From Yponomeuta sedellus (Eukaryota; Arthropoda; Insecta; Lepidoptera; Yponomeutidae): a stretch of DNA of 64,000 nt. The notes under the pieces were generated by a model. The model was not told the origin of the DNA. It ran no database searches and was given only the letters and a program-made list of their open reading frames with translations. The DNA is taken from NCBI GenBank assembly GCA_934045075.1, contig OW203722.1, positions 13,454,796-13,518,795 of the forward strand, in the 5' to 3' direction. Of this stretch, positions 10,384 through 21,238 are shown piece after piece (positions within the stretch are counted from its first letter, which is position 1; each line of letters begins with the position of its first letter). A program made the translations under genes and the position numbers.

Positions 10384-10570
10384 ATGCGTACCTGTGCCGT
10401 TGTGGCGTGCAAAAATACAGGAGTTCATACATTCCCCAGTACCAATGAAACCCTGAAGCGACAGTGGATCAAAGCAACCAGAGTAGATGTAAATCGTAAA
10501 ATTGGATGGAACATGCGTAAACATTCATGTATTTGTTCGGATCATTTCACCCCAAACGATTATAGGACAC
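10384..10570 (+). CDS. THAP-domain exon
   Basis: ATG at 10384 opens about 62 codons ending at a strong donor gtaagt (10571). Features of a nearly complete THAP finger are visible: MRTCAVVACKN (C-x4-C), HTFPS, a tryptophan in KRQWIKATR, and CICSDHFTPNDY (C-x2-H plus F-x-P). The rest of the protein is not identifiable downstream; 11 kb contains transposons only. This could be the 5' exon of a host THAP regulator or of a P-like transposase. It resembles the exon at 9428, but intron positions differ, so the two are not simple copies. Confidence 0.6.
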
Positions 10571-10997
10571 GTAAGTAGGTACGAATTTCTTCGTTTAAGT
10601 TCAGTAAAATAAAAGTCACTTTCTCAGTATCAAGAGCAGAAAGGAAATGAAAAATCACAATATGCAAACAGAACGGTCGACCAAACCAACACCTGCGTCA
10701 ATTTAAATACTCTTTGGCGTCAAGAAGCGTGCGGTCTCAACCACAAATTAAATAAAAAATCGTAGATAGAGTAGAACTCCCTCTACGTAAAAAATGCTAC
10801 GTTGATGACAGAACTATTTTCGCCAACTAAGCGCCATCTATTGAGTTTTTGTGTTATTAACTTTTTTTTTCTTCTGAAAACGGCTTGGTTCAGTTCGTCA
10901 CCAATTGATTTAGATCAATCTGAGTCCGTAATTTTGCGCTTTGTGCGCCATTTTTTTTAATAACTTTGTTGTTGTACATACTTCTGTAATACTTGTA
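10571..10997. other. Intergenic or intronic, nothing recognised
   Basis: AT-rich sequence after the THAP exon with no second THAP exon or transposon signature. Confidence 0.3.
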
Positions 10998-11062
10998 AAT
11001 AGGTTTTTAAAATTGTCCTTAGCACGGGTTAGTGCATTAAAAATAATATAATACTTGTAAAT
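10998..11062 (+). repeat. tRNA-SINE 3' tail fragment
   Basis: The segment 'aggtttttaaaattgtcc..agcacgggttagtgcatt' followed by AT-rich sequence matches the tail that follows tRNA-like heads at 26865-26930 and 50110-50180. The head is missing here. Confidence 0.7.
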
Positions 11063-11074
11063 AAATAACGGAGT

Positions 11075-11677
11075 CAGAAAAGTGACAAGCGTGGCACTGC
11101 CTGCCTTCTTGTCTTCCGTCCACAGCATCGAGGCCTTGTATAAGCAAATTATCTGCCAATCCTTGGGCATGATGAGGTCTCATGCTGTGAGGAAGCCAAG
11201 CAGGCATGGAGACTGGTTTGCCCGTACACCGACCCACCGAAGGACCCTTCAGTGCAGAGACAGTGGGATGGGCTGCTTTGTGAGCTGACGCAAAGACAAC
11301 TAGTTGAATCTAGTGTCAGCGACCCAGAGCGAGCCCGCCTCCTTGATGTCTCAGAGCGCGAGTCAGGTTATTGGTTGCAGGCACATCCATCAGTGGCAAT
11401 TGGCACGCTGATGGATAACATATCTTTCAGCACTGCCGTGGGACTGCGCCTGGGTTGCGCTATCACTGTGCCCCATCAGGGCCCCTGCGGCGCTGACGTC
11501 GACCACATGGGTCACCACAGGTTATCGTGTCAACGGAGTGCTGGCCGCTTACCGAGGCAAGCGGCGCTAAATGACGTCATCCGAAGGGCCCTCGCTACAT
11601 CCGGATTTCCAGCAATGCTGGAACCTCCGGGAATTTTCCGAGATGATGGGAAAAGGCCTGACGGAATGACGCCAATA
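11075..11677 (+). pseudogene. LINE C-terminal half with restriction-like endonuclease motifs, part 1 (split by Gypsy)
   Basis: Coding potential starts near 11080 (VALPAFLSSVHSIEALY), shifts frame once near 11185, and runs open from about 11255 to 11677. Visible motifs are VPHQGPCGADVDHMGHHRLSC (C, H, C, H, C ligands), R-x-P-R then N-D, and KRPDGMTP. This order resembles the CCHC / RH / (K,R)PD core of the restriction-like endonuclease of R2-, R4- or Dong-like LINEs. The frame stops because a Gypsy element begins at 11678; the homologous remainder resumes at 24481 in the same frame. The reverse-transcriptase part is absent (5' truncation). The family is widespread in animals, but I cannot name the clade. 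Confidence 0.7.
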
Positions 11678-12199
11678 TGTTACGGAGGTCAGAATAAGAA
11701 GCAGATGTGGTACTTCAAATATTTATTCAACCAGCAGTCGGGCAGAGATTCCACTTTATAAGTGTACTACGCGAAAGTTACAATCAGACTAACTTCATAG
11801 CTTATCATATTGCTTTTATATAAACTAAAATCTGAACCGTTTCGGGTTATGACACTCAGACATTTCAAGCAGGAAACGGATGTTAGCTTTTAAGTATGAT
11901 TTTATATTAGCTTCAATAATTTTATTTAATTGGTTTTTATTATTAATTATGTTTTAAATTATATTGTATTCAATTTTTATTTTATATATACTTTTATATA
12001 TTTTAAATTAATAAATAAGTAATGTCATGATACGACGAATTAAATTACATTACAGGCGGAAAAGGCAGTCGTTATACTCGATTAAGAACTTACTAAATAC
12101 CTTTGGCAATTAAAAATAGTTAGTAATAGATATACTATAGATTATTACGGCAAATGGATAATTATGTTATTTATTTACACGTGTTGCTGCACTCTTACA
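11678..12199 (-). repeat. Gypsy 3' LTR (left)
   Basis: A 522-bp copy of the terminal repeat. It is the 3' LTR because the element reads leftward. It differs from the right copy by scattered substitutions and small indels near its rightward end. Confidence 0.9.
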
Positions 12200-12903
12200 T
12201 TCGGCCATCCTGCAAGGGCCGTGTCCCACGGCGCTCCGTATTCTTGTTACCGAAGTCTCCGAACTGAAAACAAATTAAAAGCGAGGTATCTATATTGCAA
12301 TAACAATGTTCTTTCGGGTTTTATACTTCGTCGCAACACAGCTGTATTGGAATAACACAGTCATAAGGTGTTTAAACAGTTCACACAGTTTCACACAGGT
12401 TCAACAGCATCAGCACACAGTCACACAGTGTCACACAGGTTCAACAGCATCAGCACACAGTCACACAGTTTTATTAAGGAGCGCCAGCACACAGTCACAC
12501 AGTTTTATTGAAGAGGATCAGCGTAATGTCACCGTTTTATTTTTTGTACAGGCTGATATACATAGTCACTTAGTTTTGTATTAATTCTGCAGACAGTCAC
12601 ACAGCCACTTGTACTATTTATGTTAATAATTCGTGTTACCTTATTCTGGTTTATATTATTATGTCTAAACTGCACAAAGTTGAGTTCACATAGCAATTTT
12701 GTATGAATAATTATTTGTTTGTTTATGTTTTTAAACGTGAAATGTACTAGTTATCAGATTTATCAGCAATTAAAATAATATTCTTTTATTGAGTTTTATT
12801 TACATTGTACATTAAATCTCCTTTTACATTAACACAATTATTCTACAGTAATACACACTTCATTTAAGTTACTAAAAACCAAATGATTTACAATATTTAC
12901 ATC
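12200..12903 (-). other. Gypsy 3' untranslated region with CACACAG-rich repeats
   Basis: Between the integrase end and the left LTR. Stretches at 12380-12505 repeat 'cacacagt' and 'ttcaacagcatcagcacacagtcacacag' (twice in tandem, about 12398-12470). No env-like membrane protein is visible. Confidence 0.6.
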
Positions 12904-14541
12904 CTAACTCTCTAACAGGTCTATTAGATCATCTCTATCTACTTCTCGATCACTGCCCGAACTTTGGTCTCCAGAGACTACAGATTTGTAATAATGACGC
13001 AACATCTCCCCGCGCACAATAGCATTAAACCTTTTGTAACCTTTCATGCCTTTTATTTGCAATGGTGTAAATATCTATGTGCTGTTCAGCCTTTATTACT
13101 TTATAGGGTCCAGTGTATAATCCGTTAAGTTTCCTCGTTACTCTAGCTGTGGGGTCTCTACTTACACCACCTTTCCATAAAACTAGTTGGCCTACCAAAT
13201 ACTTTGTGGACCTTTTGTGGGCGTCGTCAAATCTCTTTTTCATAATGGTCATTTTTTTGTCTATCCTTAATTTTGCTGTATCCCTTCTATCATGTAAGGC
13301 TTGAACCTGAGATTCAAAACTTTCTGGTTCACCTGATGGGTATGCTGGCAAACGCAAATTAGTGTGGCTAAACATGAGTTTAAAAGGAGGGACTCCAGTT
13401 GTAGCATTGTGTGTGTTATTGATGCCCCAAACTATATCAGAAAGTTTAGAATCCCATGTGCATTCACTCTCAGACATTGTGTTTAGCCCATTTAGAAGAG
13501 TGTGGTTAACTCTTTCTACCTGACCATTTGACCGTGGACTAGCGATAGCATTTAAGACGTGACGAAACTGCGCTTCCTCCGAAAATTGTTTAAAGTAGCG
13601 ACTAGTGAAAGCAACGCCTCTGTCGGTAATTACTCTGTGTGGGTTGCCAAATACGGAGATAATCTCTTTTAGCTGCTTTATAGTTTCTAATGAACCACAG
13701 TTTCTCACTGCTCGTGCAAAGACAAATTTGGTAAAAGCGTCCACAACTACAAATATGTACATGTTTCCTTGTCGTGTTTTAACAAACGGACCCAAGTGGT
13801 CAGCATGGAGTGTATGCATGGGAGTTGGTATCTTTGCAATAGGATGAAGTTCTCCTTCTAATCTACCATGGTTTCCTTTGCCATAAGCACACTGTAAACA
13901 AGAATTTACGTATTTGCGTATAAAGCGTGTCATGCCTGAAAACCAAAACTGTGTTTTGATGGTTTTCTCACATTTTTCGAACCCGGGATGTCCAATTTGG
14001 TCATGATATTTTTGCATGAGTCCCCACTTGGCTAATGTAGGTATGACAAACAGTTCCCCGGCCAAAGCTTTGCGATATAGCAAATTATTCTTTACAAGAT
14101 AATTTGAACGTAAATCGGAATTGTTTGTCCCTTCGTTGAGCTGAGTTATAATATTTTGAATATTGTCATCTTGTAACTGTAAGGTGAGTAACCAATCTGC
14201 ATTATCGATAAACAGGACGTCATTATCAGAAGGGTTTCTACTCAGGGCGTCAACATGCTTCATACGGTCACCTGGTCGGTATTCTATCTGGAGGTCAAAA
14301 TCTTGAATTGCAAGCCACCAGCGCGCTATGCGTGGAATAAGATCTTTTTTTACAAATGTGGTACGCAATGCGGCACAGTCGGTTATAACTTTGACTGGGA
14401 TCCCAATTATGTAAATACGGAAGCGCTTAAGTGAATCCACAACAGCAAGTGTCTCAAGCTCGTAGCTATGATAAAATAGTTCTTCCTTACTTGTGACTCT
14501 GCTAAAATACGCGATTGGTTTAAGCGAAGCGAAGCTTGATA
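12904..14541 (-). pseudogene. Gypsy pol: end of RNase H, integrase
   Basis: The long uninterrupted part is 13025-14440. Upstream in the same frame it begins near 14541 with LKPIAYFSRVTSKEE, typical of Gypsy RNase H. The integrase shows a zinc-binding H..H..C-x2-C (GHPGFEKC then CLQCAYGKG), the DDE core (ADHLGPF, VITDRGVAF, NGQVERVNHT) and a C-terminal GPYKVIKAE region. Near 13050 one extra base shifts the frame; the other frame continues with KGYKRFNAIVRGEM to a stop at 12904, acidic at the end. Its natural N-terminal part (RT) is at 21215-21799, separated by the nested insert. Confidence 0.85.
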
Positions 14542-14542
14542 T

Positions 14543-15187
14543 TGCATCAAGATCCTACCTGTTGGGGTATAGGGTCAACAGCTCCCCTATTTCTGAAGTT
14601 GGACGTGCAAGGTAGGTGTGTGCCTGAGTTCAAGCCCTTGCGTAGTAGACACGATGACGACACGACGACAGCACGACGATAGTGGCGGCGACGACACGGC
14701 GACGATACGGCGACGTACGGTGACGATACGGCGACGGCACGGCGACGACACGACGACGATGCGGCGGCGACACGACGACGTTACGGCGGCGACACGGCGA
14801 TGCGACGACAGCGTGGTCGACCGGCGGTGACGCAGGGCGGTCTTGCAGGCTGTGGGCGCGGCAGTGCCAGCAGGGCCGACGTCGCTGGGGGGTTCGGGAG
14901 CGGGGTGCGAAGAGAAACTAGCGGTGATCTTGCTAGCGGATGTTGGAAAGAAGTTGCAGCTCTTTGGTAGTTTTCTTCAGATTAGTTCTTCTTTTTGCTG
15001 CTCTCGTAGTAGTTCCGATGCGGTACCGGAAGCAGCAGCAGTCGGGTCGTCTGCAGCTGCGAGCGAAGCTCGCAGCTGTAGGTGCGGGTTGTGAGACTGA
15101 GTCTCTTGTCCCGGGCATCTTCTCCGAGGGTCATCGACACTCGGGATTGCCATCTTGGCGTGGGGGTGGGTGATCTTCGGCCGCCAG
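14543..15187. other. Left arm of nested insert: ACG-rich low complexity
   Basis: 14640-14815 is built of degenerate 'cgacgacacgg' units. The remainder, up to the Jockey ORF1 stop, is GC-rich with only short frames and would be 3' flank of ORF1 on the minus strand. No ORF2 reverse transcriptase and no terminal A-run were found. Confidence 0.5.
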
Positions 15188-16606
15188 CTAGTCCCGCTCA
15201 GGAGGACCAGTGAGTCCTTCTACTGAGCAGGCGCGTGGTGCTGTCACGGCAGAGTGGGAGAGGCCGTATTCCAGCCTGAGGAGAGAGGCGGCGAAGTGTT
15301 TGAGGAACTTCGCCACCTGCTCGCGGCTTTCTGCGGAGAGTTGCTCCATGGAAGCCTTGACGGCCTCCATTGCCTCCGCTGTGGTCGTGGAGACTTCGGC
15401 GGCGGGGGCATCTCTCCCTGTGGATGCGCCAGCTTCAGCCTCGTTCGAGGGGCCGGCTTGCGGTGGTTGCGGGGCGGCCCTCACAGTGCGGGGGCGCTGG
15501 GGCTTGGGCGGTTCGCTTGCGGTGGTGGAGATCATCGCGGGGGGCATAGTGGGCAGCGGTGTGGATGACGCGGCGGGACGACTGGTGCCCCTCCTTCCTC
15601 TTCCTCGCCTTCGTCTTCTTTTTCTTCTTCTTGGGCGCTCCGTTCCACGCTCGGTGGGGCCATTTGCTGGCGTGGGGCCAGCGAGGTCCGCGGCGGGTTG
15701 TGGAGCGGCACCAGCTTCTACGGTGGCCTTGGTGCTTAGGGGCTTCGGGCGCTTCTCGGCTTCATCGGGGATGGGTGGCTGGAGCTTGGTGCCCCGTTTG
15801 CGGGCCTCTCTCTTGAAGGCCGGGCATCGGCGGTCGTTGGCAGGGTGGGCCTGCCCGCAGTTCGCACACGTGGCGGGCTCGGTGCGTGGACGTGGGCAGT
15901 CGGTGGCGCAGTGCTCACCGGCGCAGCGTACGCATTTGGGCGGGCGGAAACAGCGCTCGGAGCTGTGTCCGAACGCTTGGCAGCGGTGGCACTGAGGTGG
16001 TCCACCGCGCCCTCTCCATCCCTCCACGGAGACGCCGGGCATGCACAGCAGCTCTGATATTTCGTAGAGGCGCGCCTTCTCTGCGTTCCCCAGGCGCTCT
16101 AATTGGACGAAATAGAGACACCCGAGGCGGCCGCGGCGCGCGGGGATTGGGCGAATGTGCGACACTGGGAATTGGAGGTCTTCCAGTGCCGCACGGATTT
16201 CTTCGACCGGTGTGTCAGTCGGCAGGCCTCGGATGACGGCTTTGGTGGGCAGCTCGTACTGTGCTCGTGCTCGCCACGCTATGGTCGCGTCTCGGGTGCT
16301 GGCCTGGATGAGGTGCCTCTGGATGGCTCGGTACTCTTCCGGCGAGCGCGATATGAACCGCAGCCCCTTTCCGAAGGGGCGCGCGTTGGGCGGGTGGCCG
16401 AGCACTTGCTGGAGGGCCGCAAAGTGCTCGGTCCAGTTCGGCAGGCGTTCCACAACAATTGTAGGGAAGGTGCGGTGGCTCTTGGCGGTCTGCGGCTGCT
16501 GCGGGGCGGCCGACGGGGAGACAGGCCCTCGGGGGGGCGCGGGTGCGCCTGCAGTCGCAGCATAGCTGCGCGGCGGCGATGGTGGCATGGGAGCCAGCCC
16601 CTTCAT
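15188..16606 (-). CDS. Jockey-like LINE ORF1 (gag-like nucleic-acid-binding protein)
   Basis: 472 codons without interruption. After a Pro/Ala-rich N-terminus, residues about 120-200 (KAVIRGLPTDTPVEEIRAAL ... GVSVEGWRGRGGPPQC) match the domain that precedes zinc knuckles in Jockey and X-element ORF1. Three CCHC-type knuckles follow (CHRCQAFGHSSERC, CVRCAGEHCATDC, CANCGQAHPANDRRC), then a basic Arg/Lys run and an Ala/Pro-rich tail. The protein would coat LINE RNA. GC content is far above neighbours. The proposed Met sits exactly at the junction with a Copia LTR fragment, so the true N-terminus may be lost. ORF2 is missing. Confidence 0.8.
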   Translation of the reverse strand: MKGLAPMPPSPPRSYAATAGAPAPPRGPVSPSAAPQQPQTAKSHRTFPTIVVERLPNWTEHFAALQQVLGHPPNARPFGKGLRFISRSPEEYRAIQRHLIQASTRDATIAWRARAQYELPTKAVIRGLPTDTPVEEIRAALEDLQFPVSHIRPIPARRGRLGCLYFVQLERLGNAEKARLYEISELLCMPGVSVEGWRGRGGPPQCHRCQAFGHSSERCFRPPKCVRCAGEHCATDCPRPRTEPATCANCGQAHPANDRRCPAFKREARKRGTKLQPPIPDEAEKRPKPLSTKATVEAGAAPQPAADLAGPTPANGPTERGTERPRRRKRRRRRGRGRRGTSRPAASSTPLPTMPPAMISTTASEPPKPQRPRTVRAAPQPPQAGPSNEAEAGASTGRDAPAAEVSTTTAEAMEAVKASMEQLSAESREQVAKFLKHFAASLLRLEYGLSHSAVTAPRACSVEGLTGPPERD

Positions 16607-16731
16607 TTACGCTATCTTCATTTCCACTCGCATTTTCCTCAACTATTAAGTGGTTATGGGCACCTATTAAGTGGCTAAGCCCCTCTAACGCAGTGAAGAA
16701 AAAGAAAGAGTGTTAAAAGTACGTAAGTGCT

Positions 16732-17916
16732 ATGGATTCACCTCCGACTTCGTCGGTGGCACCACATTCGACGAGCTCGACGGCGACATCAAGCCACGCG
16801 ATGGCTACCTTCAACAAACTAACGGGTAACAATTTCAACAACTGGGTGTTCAGCATTGAGTGCATGCTGACAGACCTTGATCTTTGGGAGGTCTGCACCA
16901 AAGCAGTTGTCACTGCAAATCCCGAAGAAGTGAAGAAGGACGCTCGAGCGAGAGCAAAAATTTGCTTGACTTGCGACGAGTCAGTCTATCCCGTCATACG
17001 GTCAGCGAAAACGGCGTATGAAACCCTGAACTGCCTAAAAAAAGCGTTCGCTGACAGCGGTTTGACGAGGCGGCTACGCCTCATGCAGAAGCTACTGTCA
17101 AACCACTACATCGGACATATGCAAGAGTACGTCAACAAGGCCCTCGCTATGCAGCAGGAACTGCAGGGCATAGGAGCTGCAGTGGACGACGAGTTCCTGG
17201 CTATCATCATACTAGCTGGATTACCAGAAAAGTTCAAGCCACTCGTCATGACTCTCGAACATTCAAACGTGAAAATCACATCGGAGAACGTGGTGACAGC
17301 CCTTTTGAAAGAAGACTCGAGAGCTGTCTCCTCCACCACGTCTACCCAACACCGTGGACTCTACAACCATCCTGGACCCAACGTGCTACAAGCCAGTGCT
17401 TCTAAAAATAAGATGTTTTGTAAATATTGTAAAAAGTTAGGGCATGTAGTATCACAGTGTAGGAAAATTAAGCGAAATAGGAACAACTTGGCGGTCATAC
17501 AATCCCATAATACATCCGAATTCACACTTTCATCTTGTTTTGCTAATCTTCCCCCCACAGGTCAAAAACAGGATTGGTACATTGATTCTGGCGCAACATC
17601 ACACATGAGCAACAGACGAGATTGGTTCTCGCATATAGTTCCCCATGTGATGCCTATTACTGTTGCGAACAAGGAACAACTGCTGAGCCACGGCAGAGGT
17701 AATGTAAATATGTATATATCCGATCGTATAAATAAAATTAGTGACGTTTTGTTTATTCCCGGGCTAGCAACTAATTTATTATCGGTGCATAAATTAGTCA
17801 ATAGTGGTTACGATGTTTTGTTTACATCGGAAGGCGCGAGCATCTTGCCAAACGGCGGATGTCAAATGACAAAACCTGTCATTGCCACAGGCTCTCCCTC
17901 TACGCTCTGTACATAA
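16732..17916 (+). pseudogene. Copia gag and protease
   Basis: 394 codons. The gag domain (MATFNKLTGNNFNNWVFSIE, LNCLKKAF) is followed by a CCHC knuckle (CKYCKKLGHVVSQC, about residue 228) and the protease site WYIDSGATSHMS. The frame then runs on to NLLSVHKL and terminates at 17916, where a normal Copia polyprotein would continue, so a frameshift or nonsense change has cut it. Confidence 0.85.
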
Positions 17917-18303
17917 TGGTATGTATAGATTAGATGTAAGTTTAAATACGCAAGCCATGTGTACAACTAGCAAGGAGTCTGCAATGTTGTGGCATAGACG
18001 CCTTGGCCATTTAAATGCCCAGTCACTCAACGTTTTAAAAATAAAAACGTAGGCATAAACTTTGATAAAAGTTTAAATGTCAAGTGCATTCCCTGTCTGG
18101 AGGGAAAACTTTCACGAAAACCTTTTCCGAAGTCTACGAGTAGATCCAGTTGCGTGCTACAACTGATCCATTCTGACCTGTGCGGTCCAATGAGCACACA
18201 CTCGTTTGGCGGAGCTCTATATTTACTTACTTTTACAGACGACTACAGCCGCAAAACCTTTTAATATCTTTTAAAATCAAAAGATGAAGTTTTTACAAAG
18301 TTC
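17917..18303 (+). pseudogene. Copia integrase N-terminal region, broken
   Basis: Fragments LWHRRLGHLNAQSL, the cysteine pair CIPCLEGK and HSDLCGPMSTHSFGGA are readable but in shifting frames with stops (for example after RKTF at 18261). This is the zinc-binding and first catalytic part of integrase. Confidence 0.8.
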
Positions 18304-20652
18304 GTGGAGTTTAAGCACTTAGTTGAAAATCAAACGGACAAAAAGATAAAAATTTTGAGAACCGATAACGGTGGCGAATACGTCAACCGAAACATGTTAA
18401 CCTTTTTAAAAGAGAATGGTATCGTACACCAAACTACGATACCGTATACGCCGGAACAGAACGGAGTTTCTGAGCGTACTAATCGCACAATTTTGGAAAA
18501 AGCGCGATCAATGATCCAAGACTCGCAGCTTTCAAGAGCATATTGGGGAGACGCCGTCAACACAGCAATCTACCTGAAGAATCACGTGCCTACTCAAGCA
18601 CTGAGGAACCAAATTCTAGAGAAAGTGTGGTCTGGAAAAAAGGTTGACCTCTCACACTTACGAGTGTTTGGTTGCGAAGCGCATGTACTCATACCGAAAG
18701 AAAAGCGTACAAAACTAGACTCTAAGACGGAGAAGTGCATCTTCGTAGGCTACGCGACGGACAGCAAAGGCTATCGCCTTGTTAATCCGCAGAATCCTCG
18801 CGTGATAATTGTCGCAAGAGACGTCGTCTTCATTGAAGATAAAACACAGGTAGACTCCACCCCAATACCTCCTCCTCATTCTGTCCCACCACCACCACAA
18901 GTCCCACCACCCATTCCACAAGAACAAGTTCCATTACCGCAATTTGAAATGCGGCTAGACATTCAACCTGAATCGTCAGAGCGACCTATACCTGCAGTCG
19001 CAGAACCACAAGCGGAACCTGACGTTATCCAAGAACCTATTCCCGAACCTGAACGACGGTATCCCAGCAGAGACAGACGTCCTCCTGAACGTTTCGTCCA
19101 TGTCTGTGCGGTACATATGACATCAGATCGAGAACCGGATAACTTCAAGGAGCTTTCGGACCATCCTGAAAAGGATGAATGGCTTAAAGCTATGCAGGCG
19201 GAATATGATTCACTTCAGAAACACGGAACATGGATCATAGTTAATAGACCCAAGGATCGAAAGACGACAAAATGTAAATGGGTATTTAAATTGAAAAGAG
19301 ACACAAGTGGACAAGTCGTAAAATATAAAGCAAGACTGGTAGCGAAAGGATTTACTCAAGTGGCTGGAGTTGACTATGGAGAAACTTTCTCACCAGTGGC
19401 AAGATTATCATCTGTCAGACTCTTAATGGCATTTGCAGCAGAGCTGAACTGTCAGATTGACCACCTAGACGTGGAAACAGCCTTTCTCAATGGAGATTTA
19501 GAAGAAGATATTTACATGGAGCAACCGGAAGGATTCTCGACTGATCCTAAAAACAAAGTGTGCTTACTGAAAAAGTCACTTTATGGCTTGAAGCAAGCTC
19601 CACGACAGTGGAACAAGAAAGTATGCGAAGCTATGGCCGCATTAGATTTGACTCAAGCTTCGACAGAGCACTGCATTTACTACAAAAGGAGTAACAACGA
19701 TTTACTCGTTGTAGCGGTCTTTGTTGATGACTTTTTTGTTTTGACGAACAGCAGTACACTGAAATGCGAATTCAAAAATCAACTCAAGGAAATATTTACG
19801 GTCAAAGATCTTGGACCTGTCAAAGATTGTCTCGGCATGAGAGTTACTCAAAACCAAGCTCGCGTAACTCTTGACCAGACCAACTATGTTGAAAAACTGT
19901 TGGAAAAATACAACATGACTGATGCCATTTCTGTCACTACACCTTTGGACCCTGGATTAAGACTATCGGTACCCGAAAAAGATGACGAAGTTGAAGTTCC
20001 CTATAGAGAACTCATTGGCTCCTTAATGTACCTTGCCATTGGGACGAGACCCGATATTGCCCATACAGTGTCGTATCTCTCCCAATTCGCAGCACATTAC
20101 GGGGGGGTTCACTGGAAAGCGGCAAAGCGAGTTCTCCGATACGTGAAAGGAACCAAGGAACTCAAACTCCAATTCCGTCATGGCCATCCTGTTCCTACGG
20201 GATATGCTGACGCAGACTTCGGCAATAGTATTATCGACCGAAGATCCTTCACGGGTTACGTGTTCATGATGAGCGGTGCACCTGTCTCCTGGGAAGCGCG
20301 CAAGCAGCGAACAGTCGCGCTCTCTACCACTGAGGCAGAGTATATGGCCCTTGCAGAAGCCTGTAAGGAGGCCATATACTTAAAAGCCCTAATCTCGGAA
20401 GTTTTCGATGTCACTCATCCCATGATCATCCATTCCGACAATCAAAGCTCCATCAAACTTGCACATAATAGCACATATCATGCTCGCACGAAACATATAG
20501 ACATCAAACACCACTTCATACGAGACGCACTTTCACACCATGACCTCCATGTCAAATTCATACCTACTTATGATATGATCGCCGACGTTCTTACCAAACC
20601 CTTAGCAAAATTTAAACATTGCAAGTGTACAAGTTCTTTAGGTTTAGGTTAG
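18304..20652 (+). pseudogene. Copia integrase core, reverse transcriptase and RNase H
   Basis: 782 codons are open. Integrase: RTDNGGEYVN and QNGVSERTNRT. A Pro-rich linker lies at about residues 190-240. Reverse transcriptase: CKWVFKLKRD, KARLVAKGFTQVAGVDY, DVETAFLNGDLEEDIYM and the catalytic VDDFF. RNase H: YADADFGN, KQRTVALSTTEAEYMAL and DNQSSIKLAHN ending VLTKPLAKFK. The enzyme part is intact, but the element as a whole is dead because upstream frames are broken and the left LTR is nearly gone. Confidence 0.88.
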
Positions 20653-20818
20653 ATTAAGGTGTTCGTAGTAGGTATAGGGTGTGTAAAGTTAGTGATAGGT
20701 TGATGTTTATACAGGGTGTTTTATTTTGAGTGCTAATATTTTTTGTGTGTATAGTTGTACTTTGATATGTGACATTTTGTTTTTCACTTATATACAGGGG
20801 GTTCTTATTACAGAGGGG

Positions 20819-20990
20819 TGTTAAACCTTCGTGTTTACTTATTTTACAATAAGAACTGTCACTGTTTTGTATTTGAAAATTATTTTATAGACTTATGTCA
20901 TTCGTCTTCTTGGCTTCATCATGTCATCATATGCTTGGAATCCAATAAACGCTATCTTCATTTCCACTCGCATTTTCCTCAACTATTAAG
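20819..20990 (+). repeat. Copia right LTR
   Basis: About 172 bp beginning TGTTAAACCTTCG after a polypurine tract and containing AATAAA at 20944-20949. Its final 42 bp equal the remnant at 16609-16650. The exact 3' edge is uncertain. Confidence 0.7.
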
Positions 20991-21238
20991 TCTTTAATGT
21001 AGTAATTTCAATAAAATGAACTTATATCTTTGATAACAACTTATTTCTATCAGTCAAACATTATAAAATCAATCAAATTAATCAACAAATCTATTTACAA
21101 TAAATCAGCGAAACTCGTTGGCCTTGGAGCGGGCCACGCCCCCTTTTGCTCCTGTCTTACGCACATCTATTGTCCAACCATGAATCTGACTGGGTCAAAT
21201 TATGTGACAATTTGCTAGGTAGCGCAAGGTCGTTCGTC
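20991..21238. other. Right arm of nested insert, origin unknown
   Basis: An AT-rich then GC-rich segment between the Copia LTR and the resuming Gypsy pol. It has no recognised coding content. The junction with Gypsy is near 21238, judged from where the RNase H reading stops making sense. Confidence 0.4.

Larger units (their letters stand above)
16609..20990 (+). mobile_element. Ty1/Copia retrotransposon, 5'-truncated and decayed
   Basis: The right LTR starts TGTTAAACC at 20819, just after a purine run (cagagggg), and ends about 20990. The left LTR is reduced to its last 42 bp (16609-16650). A 'ggttatgggcacc' site follows immediately and resembles the Copia primer site that pairs with an internal half of initiator tRNA-Met. 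Gag-protease and integrase-RT-RNase H are in two frames separated by a damaged integrase region. Confidence 0.85.

Noticed and set aside
12380..12505. CRISPR-like array
   Set aside because: The spacing is irregular and the units are simple CACACAG-type repeats in a eukaryotic retrotransposon.
12200..12903. An env gene in the Gypsy element
   Set aside because: No signal peptide, membrane segment or frame longer than about 90 codons in the expected orientation.
13113..13847. Plus-strand frames opposite the Gypsy integrase
   Set aside because: Antisense shadows; the minus strand carries all integrase motifs.
15210..16678. Several long plus-strand frames opposite Jockey ORF1, up to 261 codons
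   Set aside because: They are shadows in GC-rich DNA; the zinc knuckles lie on the minus strand.
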